From: Blepharisma japonicum | Taxonomy: Eukaryota > Ciliophora > Heterotrichea > Heterotrichida > Blepharismidae | Length of the DNA stretch: 64,000 nucleotides | Reading direction: 5' to 3' | Assembly (NCBI GenBank): GCA_949751835.1 | Contig: CATKHK010000009.1 | Location: 62,001 to 126,000 of the forward strand | In this document: positions 45,422 through 55,871 of the stretch, piece by piece | Position numbering within the stretch: position 1 is the first letter of the stretch | Layout of the letters: every line of letters starts with the position of its first letter | The notes under the pieces: model-generated | Seen by the model: only the letters and a program-made list of their open reading frames with translations | The model's database searches: none | Told to the model about the DNA's origin: nothing | Made by a program: the position numbers and the translations under genes

Positions 45422-46801
45422 ATGATAGGGAGTCAGCTTTACACATTTGGGAGTATTCTTGTTACGATAATAGTGATTTCCAACACATATGCTATTGAAG
45501 AACAATTTTATTCAACTGTTATACATATAGTGAGATCCAAAGCAATTTTACTTGTTTTATTCAACTTTGGGATTGTCATTTCAGTTCAGCTATTTAAAGC
45601 AATAATTTTTGCCTTTTTTGGGGCACTGAAACCAGCAGAAGTCCAGCATATGCAGAGCCAAGCTATACACCATGGTTTTCAGCTTGTGATTTTTCTCTAT
45701 TTGCTGAATATAGAATTCGACTGATTTATAGCAGCCCATATTGTGCTAAATATAGCTGTGGCTTCATTACATACCCTAGCTATAAAGCGAGTAGAATACG
45801 TAATTATTATATAGCTTTTTACTGAAAGATATCCTAAAATGGCTTATTTTCGGATGGTGTTTCTGCATATTTCATTGATGTTTCTTGATTATTTTTTGAT
45901 TACTATGGAAATGAAAGCAAAATTGTATGAAAATTTAAGCATTTTCCTTTATTATGAGGTAAATTATATTTAGTATATACTTATGCTCTTTGAAATAGTG
46001 GAGTCTTTTATATTTTTTGGGCTTAATGCTTATGAATGAATCAAGATCCCTGAAGGATGGGAGGCCAAAGCTGATATAATCAGGGTAGTAGAATTTGTTT
46101 GTAATATCCTTACACTTTGCATTGTTTTGGCTGAATTTTTAGTTTTGTCAAAAAAAAGTGCAGCAGGGATTTATTTTATTGAAAAATCTATTAAATCTGT
46201 AGCAAATATTTACAACTGCTTAGCTAAATTTTTAGAGTCAAGAAGACTATTAGGTAAAGTTGAGCGTTTTCCAGACGCTTCTCCTGAGGAAATTCATCAT
46301 GCCAACGATAAATGCATTTTCTGTCTTGAACATTTAACACATGCAAAAAAAATCAATTGTGGACACTTATTCCATTACAAATGCTTAAGAGATTATTTCC
46401 AGACTTCCAGCAACCCGCTATGTCCTACATGTAGGGCAGATATTGATGAAAGATTTGTGGTGCCTCCAAAAAAGACAGAACATATTACCCAAACTATCGC
46501 AAGCTCACTTATTGTACAAGATTTGCCTGAAGGTTTTCCATTAGGAACTCCATTAAGAATAGGTGCTGTCCCTTGGGGGCTTCCACAGCCTGTAAATTCT
46601 CATAGGATATCAAAACATAGTGAGCAGATGAGAAAAGGTGTAGAAGGGCTTAATAGCTTTATGGTGAGGTTTTATAAGCATCCTCCAGATGACTCTGAAA
46701 TAGTGGACAGAGAAGAGGAAGAAAAAGAAGAAATAAAGACAGCACAAAAAATCCGAGAAAAAGTGCTAAAGAGGTTTGAAAATAAATTTTATGATGAATA
46801 A
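45422..46801 (+). CDS. HRD1/synoviolin-type ER membrane RING E3 ligase
   Basis: 449-aa protein, exons 45422-45799, 45815-45958 and 45974-46801, with two 15-nt introns that remove in-frame TAGs. About six TM segments cover residues 1-240, with the HRD1-type phrases FFGALKPAEVQHM and YPKMAYFRMVFLHISLMFLD. Then FPDASPEEIHHANDKCIFC leads into a RING-H2 (about 288-332: CIFC, INCGHLFHYKC, CPTCRADI), all ligands present. UGA-Trp at 45722-45724 and near 46040. HRD1 ubiquitinates misfolded ER proteins for extraction by p97; the UBX/UAS protein at 24901 belongs to the same pathway. Confidence 0.93.
45800..45814 (+). other. 15-nt intron 1 of HRD1
   Basis: gtaattattatatag; joins KRVEY to LFTERYPKM. Confidence 0.9.
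45959..45973 (+). other. 15-nt intron 2 of HRD1
   Basis: gtaaattatatttag; joins FLYYE to YILMLFEIVE. Confidence 0.9.
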
Positions 46802-46893
46802 ATATAAAGCTTGATAGTAATTTAGGTATTTATAGAAAGATTTAAATATATATTGTTTTGAGGGGTATTTTATAATGTTAATTAATATTATAT

Positions 46894-49800
46894 TTAATCG
46901 AAATATTCATCATTTTCAAAATCTGAAAAATTGGTTAAAAATAATGGTCGCTCATTTTCTACCTGGGGCCGTTTTCTCTTTTTCAAGAAATATCTTGCCA
47001 TTATACAGGCTACAATAAGAATAATAAAAATACATGACCCAAGAATTAACCAAATCCACCAAGAGTTATCATTATAGTTGTACTGAAATCCTTCATCATT
47101 ATCATTGCTTCCAGGAATTGTTCTCCTTAAGCAAATTGGCGTTGTATTTAATGCCATATTTTCATTAATTAGCGTAATAAATAAATCAAAAGTGTCAGTT
47201 CCCCATGTTTTCAGCATTTGCTGATACTCATTAGGGGTCATTCTGGGTATTATTATTTCTGGTTTTTTCAATACATAACTTCTAAGCCAAGGCGTTAACG
47301 CTCCAATTGCAGTTACTGTATAAGAGTTTAAAAATTCTACACTTCCTGTGCTATACGGTAATAATTGTGGAGAAATAGGCATATCATACATTATTGAATT
47401 GGCTTGGCTTACCTTTGTGTTATAAATCCTTATATAAAGTTCATTCCTGGACGATCTGATTGACGATGCGATAAAGTCTGGCTGATAATAATCCGAGCAG
47501 ACTATAAGAGATGTCAGCCCAATATATTCATTTAGAGTATTATTATAAGGATAAAACCTTGTCATAATAGAAGGGCTACTCTTGTTGTTTAATAAGAATT
47601 GATGTATTTTAGTTCCGACTGTCCCTGTAAATAAAAAATTTCCACACACTCCAACAGACACTATATAGTCATTATCCTTCATTGGCAATCCTCCTACAAT
47701 GACGCTGATCTCATCAACATTATTATTTTGTGTTTGCAGAATTCTTATTCCATACCAATGGTCGGCTACATATAAAAATAAATCATTGCTTGAATACACC
47801 CCATCTACAGCGCTAGCATAGAATGCTGGGAGCTGCAAGGAGTGGAAATCAATGATTTCTACCTGAATTAGGTCTAATGTATGGGAATCCCAATGCCCAG
47901 AAATCCTTATCACATGATTATTTCTATAGTTTTCATAATCTGACTTATCAGCGGTATCAATAGAAAGCAGCATAAAATCATAGTTGTCTGAAGGAATTAC
48001 CTTAAGCCAAGCAGGATAAAACTCTACTAATAAAATTTTTGTTCGGTTTACATGACAACGAACAAAGTCATATTCCCATAGCACCAAAGCGAACTGGGTG
48101 AGGGTCAAATTTACCGTTTTTTCTTCATTCCATGAAAATTCTTCAGTCATTTGGTATTGACAAGCAGTCACAAATAAGGTAAAATCACCTTGGGTACCAA
48201 CTCCTTCAATAACAGAGCATACAGGGTTGGTTCCATTTATATAGTCAGAAACATTCAAAATGTACTCAATTGGAATGTCTGGAGCATCCATGCCTTCTTG
48301 ATTAGGAATATCAGTCAAATTAAAAATAAGTAGCCCTTGAGTGCTGCTAGTTACAATTACTCTGTTAGTGTTCTTAATTACAGTATGATCTGTGAAAGTT
48401 TCATCATCGTCGCCTTCATAGTGATCAGTCAATATCATTTGTGGCCATTTTATAGCTGGGACGTAGTTGGGTCCTTGATAATTAAACGTTGGGTATTTTC
48501 CATTGATATTTAAATAGGATTTTACATTTTGTCCTTGGTAAAACCCACTGAAATCTAATATTGTTTCAATATCATAGTCTATGACTAGCTGCTGGCTGAT
48601 GTTCCAAAGCTGTTCATTTATCCATATATTTTCTCCATCAGGGAAAATATTAAGAAAAACAGGCAAAAAAATTGAAGAAACTTCATTTGATGCAACAAGG
48701 GTTAAGTTTGCGATATATTGGGCTTGGCTGGCTGATGCTGGGTTTGTTATGTTTATCCCACCATATAAATAAAGCTCACAAGGCTCGTCGTAAGGCATTG
48801 TTGGGCAATTTGAGCCATAAAATGAAAGACTTTGACTGAAGTTGGCAGTGCATAAAGTCCCAATCATCCCCCAATAGATATCAAATTCACTAGAAACGTC
48901 AAATTGGCAGGACTCATTAATTGGAATATATGTGATTAAGCTGCTATGAGTAGTTTGAAGACCATCTAAAACTGCTACTTTGTCGCTTATATGGATAAAT
49001 AATAAATTTTCAATATTTTGAGTATTATAATAAGTCCCTTGATACCTCACACTGATTCTTCTAATAAAAGTGAGCGTCGTTGTATATACGTCTACATTTC
49101 CATCGTTAAATACAATATATATCTGCTCTTGAGTCCCAATTATTCTGACAGCATTAATTACACTACTTTTATCAATACTATAAGGAAGAATAGGGATTTC
49201 TCCGTTATAAATAAAATTTAGGTCAATAATGTGGACACCATTAAATTTGTCTAATATATAAAGATAGGAGTCAGGAAAGTTTTCAGATGGAGAAGTTACA
49301 GTAGCATCTATTATGTAAAGATTCGTTTGAAAAAGTTCACTTGATACTTGGACCATTCTGTAGTAAAGACTGTTGGGAGAATTTGTTTTATATAAATCAA
49401 GTAGCTGAGTTCCTCCACAAATCATATAATCTTCATAAGCGAAAAAAATATCACAATTCGTCATAGGACTCCAAGTCTGGATGGTACTATTGGATCCATC
49501 AGCAATTAAATTGATAAGTGGAGAGTCAGGTGTTGGCAATGAATATACTAGCCACCCTTGTGGGCATATTACAGTTGATATAGGGTTCATTAAGGACATC
49601 CATAGCGCAGGCTCAGTTTCTCCATAATAAAAAGTGTATATTCCACTATCTGTATATAAAAAAATTTCAACTTCAATTAATTGAACTGAAGTAAGGGTCA
49701 TATTCATAGGTACGCTTTGCAGATAATTGATTTTTTCATATGATAAATAATTAAATGAAAAATCTGCTGGAATGCTATTTATTTGTAACGAAAAGTTTAG

Positions 49801-51390
49801 ATTTGGCCCAGAAAAGTAAGATAGTGGTGTAGCAGTTAATTCAGAATAAAAACCGTTAAATTCTACATCAAGTTGTAGGGCTTGTAGAGGAATAGGATTG
49901 TAGCCATCAATATAAAGAATACTGTTGATTTCTTCAGGGATACCATAAACCGATATAGATCTTGATAATTTTAAATATGGCCCAACTGTGGTTTCAGCAA
50001 TTATTTCTGCCCAATACGAATCTGGATAGGAAAGAGACCCAGGAGTCACCCTTAATCTCCAATAATCCAATGTAAATGAATACGAAGTTATAGCATCAAT
50101 ATCAAATCTGACATAAAAAAACTGCCCAAGGTATCCGTAAAACACTTTCCACATTCCGTTGGGATCAAAATTTCCCCCTACAAGATCTTCAATATCCATA
50201 TGAAGTAGCACGTCTTGAGCTATAGGTGTCCTATCGCTAACAACCATTAGTGATGTATTATTTTCACCAATAACGTCTAGGAAAAAATAATTCAAAGCGT
50301 GCTCACTTGATTTTATAGGTGACATGACTCCATACATATCATAGCTAGTTATCCAGAATACTTCATCAAATTGGTTAGGACTAAAAGCGATTAGTCCTCT
50401 TTCAGTGCCAACTGTAATTACATTATCTGTCTCATATTCGTTTTCTTTATATTCAATGCTTAAACTATTCCCAAACCGAGTCAAATCAAAATAAGCCTCT
50501 TCGAAAAAAAATCCGTTGGCATTATTCAGCTCATATAAAATGACGCCAATATTAGTATCTAGCATATAAATCAGCCCATCAAATATAAGTGAATCAATTG
50601 GATAAGGGATTAGCTTATCTGCATTAGGTAATGTAAAATATCGGCTTATAGTCTGAATAAGGACTGGATCATATGGATCGCTGAAATTATATATAAATAA
50701 CATACCATTATGTGATGAAAAACTTGCCGAAAAAATCCCAGAAATTGGTATTATAAATGTATTTTGTATTTCTGAAGAAATTTTTAAGCTGGAAGTATAT
50801 CTGATATCCCACAAATCCAATATAACAGGCAACCCAGGGTTATCTGGATCTGTGACATTCATTACGTATAAGTCATTTCTTGTCACGTTTTGCCCATCAA
50901 CTTCTTCTAGTTGCGCTAATAAAATAACCGCAATTTTACTGTTATTATTCGTGAATAAAGCGACTTGCAATATATTGGGATCCATATGTTGATACTCCAA
51001 ACTCTCATTTCAATGAAGAGCTAATTCTCCATTTGTAAGCATTAAGCTGTAAATTTCTATATAATTTTGGTAAAACCCAAACAATATCATTTTATTGTCC
51101 GATCGAAAAGAGGTAATTTTTCGTTGGTTAGGAGTTTCTTGTACTGCAGACCCTCTCAAGCCTGCATATTCTATTGAATTAGTAGCATTAAAACTGACTG
51201 GATCGAAAATTCGAAGATCGTCACCTGTAAAGTTGGCTTCACCAACAGAAAAGGTCAAATCTTCACCTTCAAAGAAGTCATTTAAATTGAGATTTAAATA
51301 TTCATTCTTTGATAAGTATGCGACGAATAAGTCTTCCATGACTCCGTATACAGATTCTAGTAAAACTACAAGGAGGAAAGAGATTACCAT
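46894..51390 (-). CDS. 1498-aa type I membrane protein with beta-propeller-like repeats
   Basis: The largest complete gene here. A signal peptide (MVISFLLVVLLESVYGV) starts it; UGA-Trp at 51010-51012. A very large lumenal or extracellular part is followed by one TM near the C-terminus (WIWLILGSCIFIILIVACIM) and a short basic-then-acidic cytoplasmic tail. Repeated segments such as GMLFIYNFSDPYDPVLIQTI, LIYMLDTNIGVILYELN and LFLYVADHWYGIRILQTQ resemble LVIVD-type or WD/Kelch-like propeller blades, suggesting two or more propellers. Many N-glycosylation sequons (NxS/T). It resembles large 'transmembrane protein, putative' families of ciliates. Function unknown; adhesion or surface recognition is possible. 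No intron needed in 4.5 kb. Confidence 0.85.
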
Positions 51391-51470
51391 TATTTTTATT
51401 TAAATATTCTGAAATGATAATAAATAAAGGCTACTTATATCATTGCACTCAAGGTAGGGCGATAATTTAA

Positions 51471-51899
51471 CTATTTTTCAATACTTCTCGTAACTAGGTC
51501 TTGGAGAAAGTCAAAAATATCGGTTTTGTTAATGCAAGCTGTGATATGGTTTTTTTGTAAAATTCTACGCTTTCCTTCTTCTGTGTGGATTCAGGCTCGG
51601 TGGGTTAACTCAATTATAAATAATTCGCAAGCTTTGCCGAACAAAGCTGGGGTTTCTGAGCTTATCATTCGGACATCTTCATCAGATTTCATTATTTTTT
51701 TGATTCTTGCTAAGGGTAATTGATGATTCTTAAAATCATCAGGAGTGAAGTTTTCAACTTCTAGTTTTTGCGCGTTAATTAATTTATCAAGATTTTTTAT
51801 ATGTTCTTGATAGGCTGATTGATCAAAATTTTCTTCAGATGTGGGAGGTATCATATAAAATCCTAGCATTGAGTTGTTGCTGATGCTTTTGGATTCCAT
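51471..51899 (-). CDS. NF-YC (HAP5) histone-fold subunit of the CCAAT-binding factor
   Basis: 142-aa protein. The core [60 protein letters not shown] and [18 protein letters not shown] is diagnostic of NF-YC; the Trp is UGA at 51591-51593. Start ATG 51899, stop TAG 51471-51473. It dimerises with NF-YB (37052 in this window) and recruits NF-YA. The Gln-rich activation region of animal NF-YC is absent. Confidence 0.96.
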
Positions 51900-52670
51900 T
51901 ATTTTATTATAGATTTAATTTTAATTATAAGGATTTTTCTATAACATCATTATTCATAATAGATAAATAGATTAATAGTAAAATAATAAAATAAACTTAA
52001 AAACAATTATTTTGATAAATAGAATTTAATGAGAAGCTCAACATAAATAATCCTTACAAAAGTTTCAGATTTGGAATATGTGTAAAATAAATAGAAATTC
52101 AATAATAAATTTAATCTTTTATAATTGATTTAATGGAAAAAATTAATGCATTCGATATTAGTTTGAATACTATAATAGAAATTTAAATAAATGTTTTATA
52201 ATTTAAATTGAATAATAATAAAATTGTGGATTCCCATGAAATTTAAATGAATTCAATAGATTTTAGCCATAGAATCTTTATAAAAAAATTCAATTTTGCT
52301 GAAATATTAATTTTTGTCCGAAATTTATTTATGATTTAATATTTTATTTGTAATTAATACATTTTGTTTGAAATTATGGAGGTTACATATTTATTTTTCA
52401 AAATTTAAACAAGCTTTATTTCAAAACCTAATTCAAATTTAATTAATATTTCATTAGATAACTCTCTAGCTAATAGATATATTTTATTTTTTAAAGAAAT
52501 AGCATTACTAATTGGCAAACTTATGATCTTTGAAATTTTGCTTAAAGAAGCTTGTATCAACCCTACTTGAATAATTCAAAATCTACTCGTTTATTGCACT
52601 GGATTTAGAGATAAAAAATTGCATATATCGAATTAGAAGCCTTTATTAAGCTCTTTATGCTATTTTACCT
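51900..52670. other. Intergenic, very AT-rich
   Basis: About 770 bases, extremely AT-rich with dense stops in all frames, between divergent starts. No repeat, RNA or relic seen. Confidence 0.6.
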
Positions 52671-52709
52671 ATGCACATCTGTTATACTGCACTAATCCAT
52701 AATAGAACA

Positions 52710-53380
52710 ATGGACAGTGATATCAACAACTTGTATTGGGCATTTCCACAATACACTCAAAATTTGCCAAAATTTGATGAGCTTCCTCAAGGCTGTGTTT
52801 GGGTGCCTTGCATCCCAGACTTTACTACCAATACCTATATCCCCATATATAATCTGCATGCCCAAACCCACATTCACTCAACTACAAAATCCCAAGCTTG
52901 TAAGAACGAAAAAATAAAGATCAGCAGAGGTGGAATAAAAACTCTGCCTTGGAAAGAAAGCGAGGACAAACTTCTTCAAGACCTTGTTGAACTTCATGGC
53001 TTGAAGAAATGGTCATTAATCTCACAAGAGATTAATAAAGCTTTACACGACGGAAACGAAATGCGAAAAGGCAAACATTGCAGGGAAAGGTGGCATAATC
53101 ATTTAGATCCAGGACTTAACAGTAAGATTTATACGTAGAAGGAGAATGGACATATGAGGAAGATATTTATTTGTTACAGCTAAAAGAACAATATGGAAAT
53201 AGGTGGAGCATAATTTCTAAAGGACTACATGGGAGAAACGAAAATAGTGTGAAAAATAGGTGGAATTGCCTGATTAAGAGGGCAAGGCAAGATCCTGAAA
53301 TGCAATATTATTCTCCTGATACAATAACGGCGATTCTTATAAAAGAATTACAAGAGCAAAGAAGCCAAACGAATAACTAA
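52710..53380 (+). CDS. R2R3-type Myb DNA-binding protein, 17-nt intron between repeats
   Basis: 217 residues from ATG 52710 (an in-frame ATG at 52671 would add 13). Exons to 53121 and 53139-53380. The R2-like repeat (LPWKESEDKLLQDLVELHGL, KKWSLISQEI, GKHCRERWHNHLDPGLN) runs directly into R3 (KGEWTYEEDIYLLQLKEQYG, NRWSIISKGLHGR, SVKNRWNCLIKR), exactly as in c-Myb. The join requires removing gtaagatttatacgtag, which is 17 nt and carries the in-frame TAG. The N-terminal 75 residues are Pro/Tyr/Thr-rich and unrecognised. A sequence-specific transcription factor. Confidence 0.9.
53122..53138 (+). other. 17-nt intron
   Basis: gtaagatttatacgtag. Phase 1; excision makes the canonical Myb junction LDPGLNKGEWTYEED. 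No 15- or 16-nt alternative with GT-AG ends keeps the frame here. Confidence 0.85.
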
Positions 53381-53857
53381 TTAATTTAATAGCTTGGCTT
53401 TAAGATCAGCTTTTAGTTATTAAGGATTCTTAGCCAAATGATTAAAAAAAATGGTTTTGACAGATTAGATATAAAGATTAAAAAGCTATAAATTAGAAAA
53501 AATTAAAATAAATTTGCTTAAAATCTTCTTAACTATTTAATTTAAATTAATTATATTTTTGAAATCATTAACTCTCTAATTTAAAGGAGGAGAGAATAAA
53601 CTTAAAAATTTTAAAAAAAGAGGAAATTCTTTAATCTATATATAGAAATCCGAAATAACTCATTTGAATATTATTTATTCGTGCATTTACTGATAAAATC
53701 ATTTTATTTTGAAATAATCTGCACAAGACCACTTTAAGCATTGCAAAAATTCTATTAAAATGGAATGATAGCTACAGAATACCAATTGAAAATTATATAT
53801 AATTAATATCAATTTCATAAATCCAATAATAAAATTCTTCTGGTTAACTAAATTTTA
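53381..53857. other. Intergenic, nothing recognised
   Basis: About 480 AT-rich bases. No ORF, repeat or RNA gene seen. Confidence 0.6.
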
Positions 53858-54814
53858 ATGTCAAAAAACTATTGGATTATTGACACAGATGCAGGCGTTG
53901 ACGACTGCCAAGCCTTAGCTCTTGCATTTTCCTGTCAAGAGTCCCATAATTTTGAAGTTTTAGCCATCACAGTCCTTGCTGGAAATGTACTGTTACCTCA
54001 AGCCATCATGAATATAGCTGAAACTTTAAAAGCTTGCAATAAAGAAAACATCCCTTTCTACATCGGAGCAGACAGGCCTCTAATAAGTACGCTTACCCCA
54101 GCCACACACATTCATGGAGTAGACGGTCTTAATAACTACTGGCAAAGAGAAGGAAAATCCTGTGAAGGTCACATCAAGCCCCAATCCAAAAATGCTGTCC
54201 AAGCTATAATAGATCTAGCTCACGAGTATTCTGGCAACATAAATATTGTCACTATTGGTCCTCTCACAAATTTAGCTTTAGCTGCTTGCCAAAGCCCAGA
54301 TATTATTAGATCGTTTAACAGAGTTTTAGTAATGGGAGGAGCAGTCCACTATAGAGGGAATAGGTATATCACTAATGAATTTAATATTTGGTGTGACCCT
54401 GAGGCAGCTCATATAATTTTTGAAAGGTTTCCAAGCATTGAGCTTGTCCCTTGGGAAACTTGTGTAGATAAGGAGCATTTATTGGATTTAGACTTTTTAA
54501 GGAGCTATATAAGTGGGACCTCAAGTGTAGGGAAATTCATAGGAGAAATTACAGCGGTCAGAGAAGGTAGGACTACTGTGCATTTTTGTGACCCTTTGAC
54601 CCTAGTTGTAGCTATTGATAGGAATGTTGTGGTTTCTGGAAGTAGAAGGAAAGGAATAATTGAACTGAAAGGAACAACAACGAGAGGGATGACTTTAATA
54701 AATTGGGGATCATCAGATATGGAGGAAATAAATGAAGCAGTTCCAAATTTGTTTATTGTGGAGAAGGTGAATATGGAAATAGTAAAGCGGATGCTATTAA
54801 GTTCTATTAACTAA
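53858..54814 (+). CDS. Inosine/uridine-preferring nucleoside hydrolase
   Basis: 318-aa enzyme that splits the N-glycosidic bond of ribonucleosides for base salvage. The N-terminal Ca2+/ribose motif DTDAGVDDCQAL is complete; HIHGVDGLNNYW (active-site His loop), IVTIGPLTNLALA, VLVMGGAVHYRGN and NEFNIWCDPEAAHIIF with its Asp follow. Length is usual for the family (310-330). No signal peptide, so cytosolic. Ciliates cannot make purines de novo, so salvage enzymes of this type are expected. No introns or UGA codons. Confidence 0.95.
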   Translation: MSKNYWIIDTDAGVDDCQALALAFSCQESHNFEVLAITVLAGNVLLPQAIMNIAETLKACNKENIPFYIGADRPLISTLTPATHIHGVDGLNNYWQREGKSCEGHIKPQSKNAVQAIIDLAHEYSGNINIVTIGPLTNLALAACQSPDIIRSFNRVLVMGGAVHYRGNRYITNEFNIWCDPEAAHIIFERFPSIELVPWETCVDKEHLLDLDFLRSYISGTSSVGKFIGEITAVREGRTTVHFCDPLTLVVAIDRNVVVSGSRRKGIIELKGTTTRGMTLINWGSSDMEEINEAVPNLFIVEKVNMEIVKRMLLSSIN

Positions 54815-55187
54815 ATTTACTTGGGTAATAATTAGATGCAAGTATTCATATTATATATTTTTATAACTACACTGTACTAATTTCAATAAAAAAGAGAAAA
54901 TGCTTCCAATATTGTAAAACGTTATTGCTTTCTTTATTCTAACAATAATTAAAGATTTTATTCTTAAAATTTCTCAAAAATGTTTCTGTCTATTTTTCAT
55001 ATTTTTCATGCATATTCTGACAAATTTTTAATTTAATATCGGAATCTGCCGTCTCTTTTTTCTCAAATATTTACCAAATATAATCATTTTGAAGATATTT
55101 AGATCACCAAATAATCTTCTAAGAAAATCTTATAAATTCTCTCTTTAATCTTTGAACTTATAAAATTAACAAATCTTATTAAATTAA
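54815..55187. other. Intergenic, nothing recognised
   Basis: About 370 AT-rich bases. No ORF or repeat seen. Confidence 0.6.
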
Positions 55188-55769
55188 ATGTCAATAAAGA
55201 GATCAGGAATTTCCCGAGATGAATCGCTCAGAGCTTTTTGCTTAATTAACTATTTAATAGAGCAGCCTGAAAGTTTGGAATTTCAAAATCCAGTCGATTA
55301 TAAAGCCCTTAGGTTAGAAGATTATCCAGCTATAATCAGAAATCCAATGGATCTGAATACCATCAAAAAGAAACTCAAACTGTCACAATATCAAGGAATA
55401 AATGATGTTTTAAACGATTTATCATTGATATGAAATAACTGCAGAACTTATAACACAAGTGATACTTATGTATATTGCCAAGCGGAGGTGATGGAAAGGC
55501 ATATGATTCGCTATTGCAATCAGCATGGCATTCCCTGTGATATTTCTATAAAAAGACCTATGATTGACTCAGAGGCAAAAATTTCTGATCTTCAAGAAAA
55601 AATTGACTTGAGTATGAGAATTAAATATGTAAATCATAAAACATTGGCTCAGATTGTAGAACTGATAGAAAAAGAATGCCCACATATTATCCAAAGACTT
55701 GAAGAAGAAAAAATTCAGCTTCGGTTTGATGCCATTGATAAAATTACTTTCAGAAAAATAGCAAAGTAA
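55188..55769 (+). CDS. Small BET-type protein: single bromodomain plus ET-like domain
   Basis: 193-aa protein. The bromodomain (about 12-105) shows NPVDYKALRLEDYPAIIRNP, MDLNTIKKKLKLSQYQ and NCRTYNTSDTYVY, where the acetyl-lysine-binding Asn is present; UGA-Trp at 55431-55433. Residues ~130-190 (SMRIKYVNHKTLAQIVELIE, then IQLRFDAIDKITFRKI) resemble the ET domain of BRD2/3/4. BET proteins read acetylated histones and recruit elongation factors. One bromodomain and 193 residues is minimal for the family, similar to short protist and plant GTE types. Confidence 0.9.
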
Positions 55770-55871
55770 TTTTAAATTAGATTAACATACGAAGAAATAG
55801 GAGAGGAAGAAAACTGCTCTGAGCCTATAAAGAAATTAAAAACAAACTAATAATTAATACACATCTAAGAT

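Noticed and set aside
51095-51403. Plus-strand open frame opposite the large membrane protein
   Set aside because: Lies antisense to the signal-peptide end of a well-supported gene and has no features of its own.
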